Source of the DNA: Streptomyces curacoi
GTDB taxonomy: Bacteria; Actinomycetota; Actinomycetes; Streptomycetales; Streptomycetaceae
Direction of reading: 5' to 3'
Assembly: GCF_001513975.1 (NCBI RefSeq)
Contig: NZ_KQ947997.1
Span: 62,001 to 126,000 of the forward strand
DNA length: 64,000 bases
Shown in pieces: positions 8,773 to 16,683 of this stretch (positions are counted from its first letter, which is position 1; the number at the start of each line of letters is the position of its first letter). The notes under the pieces were generated by a model, which had not been told where the DNA came from, made no database searches, and saw nothing but the letters and a program-made list of their open reading frames with translations. A program made the position numbers and the translations under genes.

Positions 8773-9855
8773 GTGGACGTGCAGAAGAAGCTCGACGAGA
8801 TCGTGGCCGCGGTCTCCGGCGCCCGGTCGATGCCCATGTCGGCCTCGTGCGTGGTCAACCGCGCCGAACTGCTCTCGATGCTGGAAGAGGTCCGTCAGGC
8901 CCTCCCCGGCTCCCTCGCCCAGGCCCAGGAGCTGATCGGCGACCGCGAGCAGATGGTCGAGCAGGCCCGCCAGGAGGCCGAGCGGATCATCCAGGGCGCG
9001 CACGCCGAGCGCGGCTCCCTGATCTCCGACACCGAGGTCGCCCGCCGCTCCCAGGCCGAGGCCGACCGCATCCTCGCCGAGGCCCGCAAGGAGGCCGAGG
9101 AGATCCGCGCGGAGGCCGACGACTACGTCGACTCCAAGCTCGCCAACTTCGAGGTCGTCCTCACCAAGACCCTCGGCTCCGTCGGCCGCGGCCGCGAGAA
9201 GCTCCTCGGCACCGGCCCCGGCACCGACGAGCAGGGCTACGAGGACGAGGACGCCCCCGAGCGCAGCCACGACCCGGAGACCCTGCGCCGCACCGCCGAC
9301 CAGTACGTCGACGCCAAGCTCGGCGCCTTCGAGGCGGTCCTCGCCAAGACCCTGGATGCGGTCGGCCGTGGCCGCCAGAAGCTGCACGGCCGAATCGCCA
9401 CCGACGACCTCGGCGCCCTCGCCGACGACCTCTCCACCGTGCAGCACTCCAGCGACGCCGACTACCTCGCCGACCTCGCCGCCCTCGCGGAGCGGGACAC
9501 CCCGGCGGCCCCCGCCGAACAGGCCGCGGAGCAGCAGCAGCGGTACGACCAGCAGACCGCGCAGCCGGCATACGGCTACCAGCAGCAGAGCGACCCCTAC
9601 GGCGGCTACCAGCAGGGCTACGGCCAGCAGGACGCGTACGGCTACCAGCAGGCCGATCCCTACGCCTACCAGGGCTACGACGCCCAGCAGGCCGCCTACG
9701 ACCCCCAGCAGGCGCAGCAGGCCCAGCAGGCCCAGCAGCAGCCGCAGCAGGCCGCCCAGGGCCAGGGCTACGCCCTCGACGAGACCAGCCTCTTCGACAC
9801 CAGCATGATCAGTGCCGAGCAGCTGAGGGCCTACGAGCAGGGGCGCGGCCAGTAA
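8773..9855 (+). CDS. DivIVA/coiled-coil-like protein with Tyr/Gln-rich low-complexity tail
   Basis: A 360-residue protein, often labelled a cell division initiation protein in Streptomyces. Residues about 40-120 are a strongly charged coiled coil rich in A-E-x-x-R-x-x-A-E. A repeated element, YVD(S/A)KLxxFE followed by a K-T-L-x-(S/A)-V-G-R-G-R stretch, occurs twice (about 117-140 and 177-200). Residues about 254-335 are a low-complexity domain built on GYQQ, YGYQQ, QQAQQAQQ and similar units, and the protein ends with a less repetitive LDETSLFDTSMISAEQL tail that looks functionally constrained. GTG 8773 is the likely start, but a second GTG two codons on is equally possible. No enzyme motif is present. 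A role at polar or division assemblies is inferred from the coiled-coil resemblance only. Confidence 0.75.
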   Translation: MDVQKKLDEIVAAVSGARSMPMSASCVVNRAELLSMLEEVRQALPGSLAQAQELIGDREQMVEQARQEAERIIQGAHAERGSLISDTEVARRSQAEADRILAEARKEAEEIRAEADDYVDSKLANFEVVLTKTLGSVGRGREKLLGTGPGTDEQGYEDEDAPERSHDPETLRRTADQYVDAKLGAFEAVLAKTLDAVGRGRQKLHGRIATDDLGALADDLSTVQHSSDADYLADLAALAERDTPAAPAEQAAEQQQRYDQQTAQPAYGYQQQSDPYGGYQQGYGQQDAYGYQQADPYAYQGYDAQQAAYDPQQAQQAQQAQQQPQQAAQGQGYALDETSLFDTSMISAEQLRAYEQGRGQ

Positions 9856-9867
9856 GGGACCACCGGA

Positions 9868-9897
9868 TTGGGCCGTGAGGGAAAGGTCCAGTATCCT
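9868..9897 (+). promoter_or_regulatory. putative promoter for DUF177-rpmF-rnc
   Basis: TTGGGC at 9868-9873 and TATCCT at 9892-9897 are separated by 18 bp. They lie about 100 bp upstream of the GTG at 9994, in the gap after the coiled-coil gene. The match to a vegetative sigma-HrdB-type promoter is reasonable but untested. Confidence 0.45.
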
Positions 9898-9993
9898 GGC
9901 TCTTCGGTCGCGCGTACGTCCGCGATCAACGCTGCCCGGGCACACCGAAGGGCAGTGACCCCCTGAGCTCAGCAGATCGAAAGCAGGAATGGC

Positions 9994-10638
9994 GTGACAG
10001 CCCGCCTCGACCACCGCAACCCTCTCGTGTTCGACACGCACGAGCTGGGCCGGCGGCCCGGTGCGCTGCAGCGCCTGACCCGCGAGGTCGCCGCTCCCAA
10101 GGACTTCGGTATCCAGGGAGTCGTCGGAGTGCCGGAAGGCGCCCCGGTGGAGCTCGAACTCCGGCTGGAGTCGGTCATGGAAGGGGTGCTTGTCACAGGC
10201 ACCGCCCGTGCACAGGCCGAGGGGGAGTGCGTAAGGTGTCTGGAGCCGCTTCAGCTCGACGTCGAAGCGGACTTCCAGGAGATGTTCTCGTACCCTGACG
10301 CCGATGATCGGGGCCGTCACCACCACGGTGCGGAACCCGGCGACGACGCCGAGGACGACGAGGACAGGCTCTTTCTCGAGGACGGCCTGTTCGACCTCGA
10401 ACCCGTGCTGCGCGATGCGGTGGTGCTCGCACTGCCGATGCAGCCGGTGTGCCAGGAAGACTGCCCAGGTCTGTGCGCCGAGTGCGGTGCACGCCTTGCG
10501 GACGACCCGGACCACCACCATGACGCCGTCGACATTCGTTGGGCGGCACTGCAGGGACTCGCCGATTCACTCGAACCCGGCGATAAGGACGAGAAGAGCG
10601 GCGCCGAAGCGGGCGTCGACGAGAAGCAGGAGAAGTAG
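9994..10638 (+). CDS. DUF177/YceD-family protein upstream of rpmF
   Basis: A 214-residue YceD-family protein. It has the C-V-R-C-L-E-P box in the middle and a second cysteine cluster, CQEDCPGLCAECG, followed by histidines, so a metal-binding ribbon is likely. A His- and Asp-rich acidic insert (HHHGAEPGDDAEDDED) lies between them. The family is linked genetically to 23S rRNA/ribosome assembly and is almost always encoded immediately before rpmF, as here (2-bp gap). The GTG start is preceded by AGGA. Confidence 0.88.
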   Translation: MTARLDHRNPLVFDTHELGRRPGALQRLTREVAAPKDFGIQGVVGVPEGAPVELELRLESVMEGVLVTGTARAQAEGECVRCLEPLQLDVEADFQEMFSYPDADDRGRHHHGAEPGDDAEDDEDRLFLEDGLFDLEPVLRDAVVLALPMQPVCQEDCPGLCAECGARLADDPDHHHDAVDIRWAALQGLADSLEPGDKDEKSGAEAGVDEKQEK

Positions 10639-10640
10639 CC

Positions 10641-10814
10641 GTGGCTGTTCCGAAGCGGAAGATGTCGCGCAGCAACACGCGCCACCGCCGGTCGCAGTGG
10701 AAGGCTGCGGTCCCCACCCTGGTTGCGTGCGAGCGCTGCCACGAGCCCAAGCAGCAGCACATCGCGTGCCCGTCGTGCGGCACCTACAACAAGCGCCAGG
10801 TCCTCGAGGTCTGA
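10641..10814 (+). CDS. rpmF: 50S ribosomal protein bL32 (zinc-ribbon form)
   Basis: A 57-residue protein starting MAVPKRKMSRSNTRHRR, diagnostic of bL32. It retains both C-x2-C pairs (CERC and CPSC), so this is the zinc-binding C+ form; Streptomyces commonly also carry a cysteine-free paralogue induced by zinc starvation elsewhere. The gene lies between DUF177 and rnc in one operon with gaps of 2 and 19 bp. Confidence 0.96.
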   Translation: MAVPKRKMSRSNTRHRRSQWKAAVPTLVACERCHEPKQQHIACPSCGTYNKRQVLEV

Positions 10815-10833
10815 GCGGCTGGTGAGAGGCACT

Positions 10834-11655
10834 GTGTCCACCCCCAAGAAGGCGGATGACGCCAAGGCGGACCCAAACGCCCGGAAGAAGGCGGACAACC
10901 AGGCCTCGTCCCACACGCTGTTGGAAGGGCGGCTCGGGTACAAGCTCGAGTCCGCCCTTCTGGTGCGTGCGCTGACGCACCGCTCGTACGCGTACGAGAA
11001 CGGCGGTCTGCCGACGAACGAGCGGCTGGAGTTCCTCGGGGACTCCGTGCTCGGCCTCGTCGTCACCGACACGCTGTATCGCACCCACCCCGACCTGCCC
11101 GAAGGCCAGCTGGCCAAGCTGCGGGCCGCGGTGGTCAACTCGCGTGCGCTGGCGGAGGTCGGCCGTGGGCTCGACCTGGGCTCCTTCATCCGGCTCGGCC
11201 GCGGTGAAGAGGGCACGGGCGGCCGGGACAAGGCGTCCATCCTTGCCGACACCCTGGAAGCGGTGATCGGCGCGGTCTATCTCGACCAGGGCCTGGACTC
11301 GGCGGCGGAGCTGGTGCACCGCCTGTTCGACCCCCTGATCGAGAAGTCCTCGAACCTCGGAGCCGGCCTGGACTGGAAGACCAGCCTCCAGGAGCTCACC
11401 GCGACCGAGGGGCTCGGCGTCCCCGAGTACCTGGTCACGGAGACCGGCCCCGACCACGAGAAGACCTTCACTGCTGCCGCCCGCGTCGGAGGCGTCTCGT
11501 ACGGCACCGGCACCGGCCGCAGCAAGAAGGAGGCGGAGCAGCAGGCCGCGGAATCCGCATGGCGCGCCATCAAGGCCGCAGCGGAGGAGCGAGCCAAGAA
11601 GGCGGCAGCCAATGCCGTCGAGGCCGACGCCGATACGTCGTCGGCCTCCGCCTGA
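10834..11655 (+). CDS. rnc: ribonuclease III (AbsB type)
   Basis: A 273-residue double-strand-specific endoribonuclease. The signature NERLEFLGDSVL carries the catalytic acidic residues, with the second acidic site in D-T-L-E-A-V-I-G-A. A C-terminal dsRNA-binding domain spans about 170-245 (S-K-K-E-A-E-Q-Q-A-A). The ~35-residue lysine-rich N-terminal extension and a basic C-terminal tail are typical of Streptomyces. The S. coelicolor orthologue absB (rncS) is a global regulator of antibiotic production. GTG 10834 follows GAGAGG. A strong hairpin just after the stop ends the operon. Confidence 0.95.
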   Translation: MSTPKKADDAKADPNARKKADNQASSHTLLEGRLGYKLESALLVRALTHRSYAYENGGLPTNERLEFLGDSVLGLVVTDTLYRTHPDLPEGQLAKLRAAVVNSRALAEVGRGLDLGSFIRLGRGEEGTGGRDKASILADTLEAVIGAVYLDQGLDSAAELVHRLFDPLIEKSSNLGAGLDWKTSLQELTATEGLGVPEYLVTETGPDHEKTFTAAARVGGVSYGTGTGRSKKEAEQQAAESAWRAIKAAAEERAKKAAANAVEADADTSSASA

Positions 11656-11669
11656 CCGAACAGCGCGAC

Positions 11670-11704
11670 CCGAGCGCCCGTCCCCTCGCGGGGCGGGCGC
11701 TCGG
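11670..11704 (+). terminator. rnc operon terminator hairpin
   Basis: CCGAGCGCCCG (11670-11680) pairs with CGGGCGCTCGG (11694-11704), and the stem continues inward as CCCC/GGGG with one bulged base. There is no U-tract, as is common in Streptomyces. It separates rnc from the accessory pair that follows. An 11-bp direct duplication CGGCTCATCCA lies immediately downstream (11702-11723). Confidence 0.65.
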
Positions 11705-11742
11705 CTCATCCACGGCTCATCCACCGGCCCGAGGGGGGAAAG

Positions 11743-12180
11743 GTGTCCGGAGACGTCGTACAGGTGGTCGCCGAGATCACCCCTTACATCACCGCGGCGG
11801 CAGGCGCCTATGGCGTCGCCGTGCTGGCTCGTACCCAGGAGGAGGCCGCCACCGCGACGGTGGCCCTGGGGCGACGGCTGGCGCAGCGCATCTTCGGCAC
11901 CCGCGCGGACGGTGAGGAACTGCCCGAGGCGCTCGCGGACGTGGTCGAGGACCCGGATGACCCGGACAACACGGCCGCGCTGCGCAAGGCCGTCCGCAAG
12001 GCACTGCTGGCCGACGGCGAACTAGCGGCCGATGTGCGGGAGTTGCTGGCCCGGGCCCCCGCTGCCGTACGTACCGGCGATCGCTCCCAGACTGTCGTGA
12101 ACAGCGTGATCGTCGGGGACGCCATCCAGATCGGCTCGATCGGCGGCGACGCCCACATCGGGTCCCCGGACCGCGCCTGA
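11743..12180 (+). CDS. small effector-like protein with C-terminal RHIM-like amyloid motif
   Basis: A 145-residue protein of no family I can name with certainty. Residues 1-50 are hydrophobic/amphipathic and helical (VVQVVAEITPYITAAAG...), followed by a charged helical region to about 108. The last third holds N120-S-V-I-V-G-D-A-I-Q-I-G-S-I-G-G, with an IQIG core like the RHIM/amyloid-signalling motifs. The next gene, 12 bp downstream, carries the same motif at its N-terminus. That arrangement (effector domain plus C-terminal motif, next to a STAND protein with an N-terminal motif) is the one described for bacterial amyloid signalling sequences (BASS). By analogy the N-terminal helical domain would be a membrane-active or Bell-like death effector; this is inference. 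The GTG start lies just after AGGGGGGAAAG. Confidence 0.7.
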   Translation: MSGDVVQVVAEITPYITAAAGAYGVAVLARTQEEAATATVALGRRLAQRIFGTRADGEELPEALADVVEDPDDPDNTAALRKAVRKALLADGELAADVRELLARAPAAVRTGDRSQTVVNSVIVGDAIQIGSIGGDAHIGSPDRA

Positions 12181-12192
12181 CCAGGAGGACCT

Positions 12193-14682
12193 GTGGCGTC
12201 GGGGCCGCACGGAAACCGGGTGGAGAACTCGGTCGTCGCCGGGGACAGCGTCCAGATCGGTGAGGTTCACGGCAGTGTCACCGTCGTCACGGGCTCGGGC
12301 GGGCCGGGGCGGGGGCCCGAGGCGGGGTGGACCGCTCCGGGCGCCGTGCCGCCGTCGGCCCCGGGACTGGTCCGGGTCCGGGACGCCGACCCGCTGCACC
12401 TAGGTGTGCACCGTTCCATCCGGGTCACCGGAGCCGAGCACTCGGCATTGCCCGCCTATGTGCCCAGGGACCTGGACACAGGGGAGGGCGACGGGGCGCG
12501 CCCGCTGATCGAGGCGGCCGCGCGCGGCGGTGGATTCGTGCTCCTGGTGGGCGGCTCCTCGGTGGGCAAGACCCGTTCGCTGTACGAGGCGGTCAACGCC
12601 CTGCTGCCCGACTGGTGGCTGTGCCACCCCGCCGACGCCGGCCAGATCGAGCAACTCGTCGGTCGGTCGCCCCGGCGGCTGGTGGTCTGGCTGGACGAGC
12701 TGCAGAACCACGTCTCCGGTCCGCACCAGCTGACCGCCGCGACGGTACGGGCCCTGCTGGCGCCGCACCACCAGGTGGTGATCGTGGGCACGCTCTGGCC
12801 GCACTACTACGACACCTGGACCGCGTGCCCCGTCCCGGCGGACGCCGACGATCGGCATCGCGCCGAGCGCGAGCTGCTCAAACTCGCGGACGTCGTGCAC
12901 GTCGGCGCCGCCTTCAGCCCGGCCGAACAGGAACGCGCGGCCGCGCTCGCCGCGTCGGACGAGCGGTTGCGCACCGCACTGGAGGCGGGCGACTTCGGGC
13001 TCACCCAGGTCATCGCCGGCGCACCGCAGCTCGTCCACCGGTGGGAGCACGCCGGCCCCTGTGCCCGTGCGCTGATGACCGCCGCCGTCGACGCGACGCT
13101 GCTGGGCGTGCGGTCCCCGGTCCCCGAGGGCCTGCTCCGGGCCGCTGTGCCCGGTTACTGCGCCCCCGCCGAGCGGGCGACCGCCCCGGACGGCTGGTTC
13201 GAGGAGGCGCTGAGCTACGCGACCCGGCCCCTGCTGGGCGCCACTTCAGCCCTCGTCCCGGTGAGCGACGGCCGGGCGATGGGCCGTCCCGACGGTTACC
13301 GGGTGGCCGACTACCTCGTCCAGCACACCGGCCGGGTCCAGCGTGCCGTACCGCCGCCGGAGACGTTCTGGGAAGCCTGCGCGGAGCACCTGACGGACAC
13401 CGCCGACATCGTCAGGACCGCGTCGGCCGCAGCTGCCCGGCAGCGGGTCGGCGCCGCCGTACCGTTGTTCCGCAAGGCGGTCGAGAGGGGCTCCGCCTCG
13501 GCGATGCAGGAGCTGGGCGAGCTGTATCGCAGGACGGGAAACCCCGAGGGCGCCCAGGAGATGGCGGACCGCCTCACCGCCTCCGCCCACCCCGACGCGG
13601 CCCTGTACCGGACGATCCTCGCGGGCTGGGACTTCGAGGAACTGCTGGACCTGGCGGAGGCGGGCAACGAGTACGCGGTGGGCCACCTCATCGAGTACGG
13701 GCATCCTCGGCTGGCGATCTCGCTGCTCCTGGAGGACCTCGACCCGGACGACCTGTGGTCCTGGTACCGGCTCGCGCAACTCTTCCACGACGAGGACGAG
13801 AACGAACGGGCCATCCCCATCCTGGAGATGCTCCATGAACGCGAATACGACGACGCGATTCTCTTCCTGGCCGAGTTGCTCAAGGAGGAGGGGAACGTCG
13901 AGCGGCTGTACGAGCTGACGGAGGAGGGGTACTTCGCCGCCGCCTGGTGCCTCGCGGACCTCCTCCATGACAAGGGCCGTACGGAGGAGGGGCTGGAGGT
14001 GTTGTGGGAGTTCGCGGACCAGGGCAGCGGGGATCTCGACTTCACGCTGGCGCACCTGCTCGCGCAGATCGGCGACCTCGACACCTTGCTGGAGCGCGCG
14101 GCGGAGGGACATGCCGACGCGGCGCGTGAGGCGGCCCGGCTGCTGCGGGAACGCGGGGACGTCGACCGGGCGGTGGCGGTGCTGACCCCGATCGCCGACA
14201 CCGGCGGCTACGTGGCCTCGGATCTGGCCGAGCTGCTGCGTGCCACCGGCCGGGTGGACGACCTGCGGGCACGGGCTGAGGCGGGCGACGCCTACGCGGC
14301 CGGGGAGCTGGCGAGGCTGGCGATCGAGGAGGGCGACCTCGACGAGGCGGTGCGGCTGCACGCCCGGAAGGGCACGGCGAGGGCCGTGTTCGGGCTCACG
14401 GACGCGCTGGTCAAGGCGCTCGTGGCGCGCGGTGACGCCGACCGGGCCATCGCGTTGCTGTCCGCCGCCGAGGACACTCCGCCGTACGGCCTGCGCGAGC
14501 TGTTCAGGAAGCTCGGCAGGGTCGATGAGCTGCGCGCGCTCATCGACCAGGGCGACGAGCACGCGCTGTGGGATCTCGTCGAGGTGCTGCGCGACGAGGG
14601 CCGCGCGGACGAGGCCGACGCCCTGCTGACCCGGGGGCTCACCGCCGACGGGCGGATACGGTCCGACGGCCCTGCGGACTGA
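12193..14682 (+). CDS. STAND-type P-loop ATPase with N-terminal RHIM-like motif and helical repeats
   Basis: An 829-residue protein. Residues 12-31 form an amyloid-type motif (N-S-V-V-A-G-D-S-V-Q-I-G) matching the C-terminus of the preceding gene. Walker A is GGSSVGKT at 120-127 and Walker B is LVVWLDE at 163-169, followed by a sensor-like strand (VVIVGTLWP near 195). From about 395 to the end are Sel1/TPR-like helical repeats (ELGELYRRTG, LAELLKEEGN, LAELLRATG), the usual ligand-sensing part of STAND proteins. CCAGGAGGACC precedes the GTG start. The two genes form an operon set between rnc and mutM, which I recall as adjacent in S. coelicolor, so this is probably an acquired defence or regulated cell-death cassette. 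The domain order is seen; the function is inferred. Confidence 0.8.
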   Translation: MASGPHGNRVENSVVAGDSVQIGEVHGSVTVVTGSGGPGRGPEAGWTAPGAVPPSAPGLVRVRDADPLHLGVHRSIRVTGAEHSALPAYVPRDLDTGEGDGARPLIEAAARGGGFVLLVGGSSVGKTRSLYEAVNALLPDWWLCHPADAGQIEQLVGRSPRRLVVWLDELQNHVSGPHQLTAATVRALLAPHHQVVIVGTLWPHYYDTWTACPVPADADDRHRAERELLKLADVVHVGAAFSPAEQERAAALAASDERLRTALEAGDFGLTQVIAGAPQLVHRWEHAGPCARALMTAAVDATLLGVRSPVPEGLLRAAVPGYCAPAERATAPDGWFEEALSYATRPLLGATSALVPVSDGRAMGRPDGYRVADYLVQHTGRVQRAVPPPETFWEACAEHLTDTADIVRTASAAAARQRVGAAVPLFRKAVERGSASAMQELGELYRRTGNPEGAQEMADRLTASAHPDAALYRTILAGWDFEELLDLAEAGNEYAVGHLIEYGHPRLAISLLLEDLDPDDLWSWYRLAQLFHDEDENERAIPILEMLHEREYDDAILFLAELLKEEGNVERLYELTEEGYFAAAWCLADLLHDKGRTEEGLEVLWEFADQGSGDLDFTLAHLLAQIGDLDTLLERAAEGHADAAREAARLLRERGDVDRAVAVLTPIADTGGYVASDLAELLRATGRVDDLRARAEAGDAYAAGELARLAIEEGDLDEAVRLHARKGTARAVFGLTDALVKALVARGDADRAIALLSAAEDTPPYGLRELFRKLGRVDELRALIDQGDEHALWDLVEVLRDEGRADEADALLTRGLTADGRIRSDGPAD

Positions 14683-14738
14683 GCGGATCGCCGCGCTACG
14701 CTGCGGACAGCCAGCCACCGGTACCGCGAAGGAGAGTC

Positions 14739-15599
14739 GTGCCCGAGTTGCCCGAGGTCGAGGTCGTCCGGCGCGGTCTGGAGCGGTGGGTCGCCCACCG
14801 TACCGTCGCCGACGCCGAGGTGCTGCACCCCCGTGCCGTGCGGCGGCACATCGCCGGTGCGGACGACTTCGCGCACCGCCTCAAGGGGCACCGCATCGGC
14901 ACGCCGAGCCGCCGCGGCAAGTACCTGTGGCTGCCCCTGGAGGACACGAACCAGTCGATCCTGGCCCATCTCGGGATGAGCGGTCAGCTGCTGGTGCAGC
15001 CGCACACCGCGCCCGACGAGAGGCACCTCAGGATCAGGGTGCGCTTCGCGGACGCCCTCGGCACCGAGCTGCGCTTCGTCGACCAACGCACCTTCGGCGG
15101 CCTGTCGTTGCACGACGACACACCCGAGGGCCTGCCTGACGTCATCGCGCACATCGCCCGCGACCCCCTGGACCCGCTCTTCGACGACGAGGCCTTCCAC
15201 CAGGCCCTGCGCCGCAAGCGCACGACCATCAAACGGGCCCTGCTCGACCAGTCGTTGATCAGCGGCGTCGGCAACATCTACGCGGACGAGGCCCTTTGGC
15301 GCACCCGCCTCCACTACGACCGCCCGACCGCGACCTTCACCCGCCCGCGCACCCTCGAACTCCTGGGGCACGTGAGGGACGTGATGAATGCTGCCCTGGC
15401 GGTGGGCGGCACGAGCTTCGACAGCCTCTACGTCAACGTCAACGGCGAGTCGGGCTACTTCGACCGCTCGCTCGACGCGTACGGCCGTGAGGGACTGCCC
15501 TGCAAGCGGTGCGGTACGCCGATGCGCCGACGGCCCTGGATGAACCGGTCCAGCTACTTCTGCCCGAAGTGTCAGCGGGCGCCGCGCGTCTCGTCGTAA
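14739..15599 (+). CDS. mutM: formamidopyrimidine-DNA glycosylase
   Basis: A 286-residue bifunctional glycosylase/AP lyase that removes oxidised purines (8-oxoG, FaPy). After fMet removal the catalytic N-terminal proline and glutamates are present in PELPEVE. The helix-two-turn-helix contains S-G-V-G-N-I-Y-A-D-E, and the C-terminal zinc finger is C-x2-C-x16-C-x2-C (CKRC...CPKC). The GTG is preceded by AAGGAGAG. The last 28 bp overlap the end of the convergent HxlR gene. Confidence 0.95.
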   Translation: MPELPEVEVVRRGLERWVAHRTVADAEVLHPRAVRRHIAGADDFAHRLKGHRIGTPSRRGKYLWLPLEDTNQSILAHLGMSGQLLVQPHTAPDERHLRIRVRFADALGTELRFVDQRTFGGLSLHDDTPEGLPDVIAHIARDPLDPLFDDEAFHQALRRKRTTIKRALLDQSLISGVGNIYADEALWRTRLHYDRPTATFTRPRTLELLGHVRDVMNAALAVGGTSFDSLYVNVNGESGYFDRSLDAYGREGLPCKRCGTPMRRRPWMNRSSYFCPKCQRAPRVSS

Positions 15600-15973
15600 C
15601 GCCGACGTGCCGCGAGCACCTCGTCCATCTGCCCCTCCACGAAGTGGATGAGGCTCAGCAGCCGCTCGGCGACCTCACGCCCGAGCGGCGTCAGCTCGTA
15701 GTCCACGCGCGGGGGGTTGGTCGGCTGGGCGTCGCGGTGCACCAGGCCGTCGCGCTCCAGGGCGTGCAGTGTCTGGGACAGCATCTTCTCGCTGACGCCG
15801 TCGACGCGGCGGCGCAGTTCGTTGAAACGCAGTGAGCCCTCGTACAGGGCGCCGAGCGTGAGTCCGCCCCAGCGGCCCGTGACGTGCTCCAGCGTGCCGC
15901 GCGAGGGGCAGGCCTTGGCGAACACGTTGTACGGGAGGTCCTGCGCCTCCGTGCGCTCCTGCGTGGTGTCCAT
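15572..15973 (-). CDS. HxlR-family winged-helix transcriptional regulator
   Basis: A 133-residue HxlR/DUF24 regulator. It has a single cysteine in the N-terminal A-C-P-S-R-G motif, then a winged helix with R-F-N-E-L-R-R-R-V-D-G-V-S-E-K-M-L and the wing YELTPLGREV. HxlR proteins dimerise through C-terminal helices, and many sense reactive electrophiles or quinones through that N-terminal cysteine. It diverges from a flavodoxin-like oxidoreductase, and the gap holds a perfect palindrome, so it most likely represses the oxidoreductase and itself. Confidence 0.9.
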   Translation of the reverse strand: MDTTQERTEAQDLPYNVFAKACPSRGTLEHVTGRWGGLTLGALYEGSLRFNELRRRVDGVSEKMLSQTLHALERDGLVHRDAQPTNPPRVDYELTPLGREVAERLLSLIHFVEGQMDEVLAARRRYDETRGAR

Positions 15974-15996
15974 ATCTGAAGCGTACTCCAGGGGAG

Positions 15997-16034
15997 CGCT
16001 AACCGACAGATTGCACTAACCAGAGGTTAGTGCT
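15997..16034. promoter_or_regulatory. probable HxlR operator: perfect 9-bp palindrome plus half-site
   Basis: GCACTAACC (16014-16022) and GGTTAGTGC (16026-16034) form a perfect inverted repeat around AGA. A direct half-site copy, GCGCTAACC, lies at 15997-16005, 17 bp upstream. The site lies between the divergent HxlR and oxidoreductase genes, where an autoregulated operator is expected. Confidence 0.7.
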
Positions 16035-16080
16035 TTCCTTTCTGTATCGCCCGTCTACTGATCACTCCAGGAGTACGTAC

Positions 16081-16671
16081 GTGACCACCCCTGTTGTCTC
16101 CATCGCCTACCACTCCGGCTACGGCCACACCGCCGTCATCGCCGAGGCCGTCCGTTCCGGTGCCGTCGAGGCCGGTGCCGAGGTGCACCTGATCAAGGTG
16201 GACGAGATCACCGAGGAGCAGTGGGCGATCCTCGACGGCTCGGACGCCATCGTGTTCGGCTCGCCGACCTACATGGGCACCGCGTCCGGCGCCTTCCACG
16301 TCTTCGCGGAGGCCACCTCGAAGCGCTGGGCCGACCAGGCCTGGACGGACAAGCTGGCCGCCGGCTTCACCAACTCCGCCTCCAAGAGCGGCGACAAGCT
16401 GCACACCCTCCAGTACTTCCAGATCCTGGCCGCCCAGCTCGGTATGCACTGGGTCAACCTTGGCCTGCTCCCCGGCTGGAACAGCAGCGCCGGCTCCGAG
16501 CACGACCTCAACCGCCTCGGCGTCTTCACCGGCGCCGCCGCCCAGACCAACGCCGACCAGGGCCCGGAGGCCGTCCACAAGGCCGACGTGGCGACGGCCG
16601 AGCACCTGGGCCGCCGGGTGGCCGAGACGGCGAAGGTGTTCGCCCACGGGCGCGCCGCGGTCGCCGCGTAA
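16081..16671 (+). CDS. flavodoxin-fold NAD(P)H:quinone oxidoreductase-like protein
   Basis: A 196-residue flavodoxin-fold protein of the WrbA/NADPH-dependent FMN reductase group. It has a phosphate-binding loop Y-H-S-G-Y-G-H-T after the first strand, the FMN-contact segment FGSPTYMGTASGAF near 59-72, and a W-x-D-K-x-A-A-G-F-T-N-S strand typical of the family. It probably reduces quinones by two electrons. GTG 16081 is chosen for the CAGGAG seven bases upstream and the conserved start; a longer frame from 16030 would run through the operator. Regulation by the divergent HxlR protein is inferred from layout and palindrome. Confidence 0.88.
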   Translation: MTTPVVSIAYHSGYGHTAVIAEAVRSGAVEAGAEVHLIKVDEITEEQWAILDGSDAIVFGSPTYMGTASGAFHVFAEATSKRWADQAWTDKLAAGFTNSASKSGDKLHTLQYFQILAAQLGMHWVNLGLLPGWNSSAGSEHDLNRLGVFTGAAAQTNADQGPEAVHKADVATAEHLGRRVAETAKVFAHGRAAVAA

Positions 16672-16683
16672 CCGCAGCCGTAC

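Noticed and set aside
11743..14682. Integrated phage or transposon carrying the STAND pair
   Set aside because: No integrase, transposase, terminal inverted repeats or att-like duplication was found; only an 11-bp direct repeat lies nearby.
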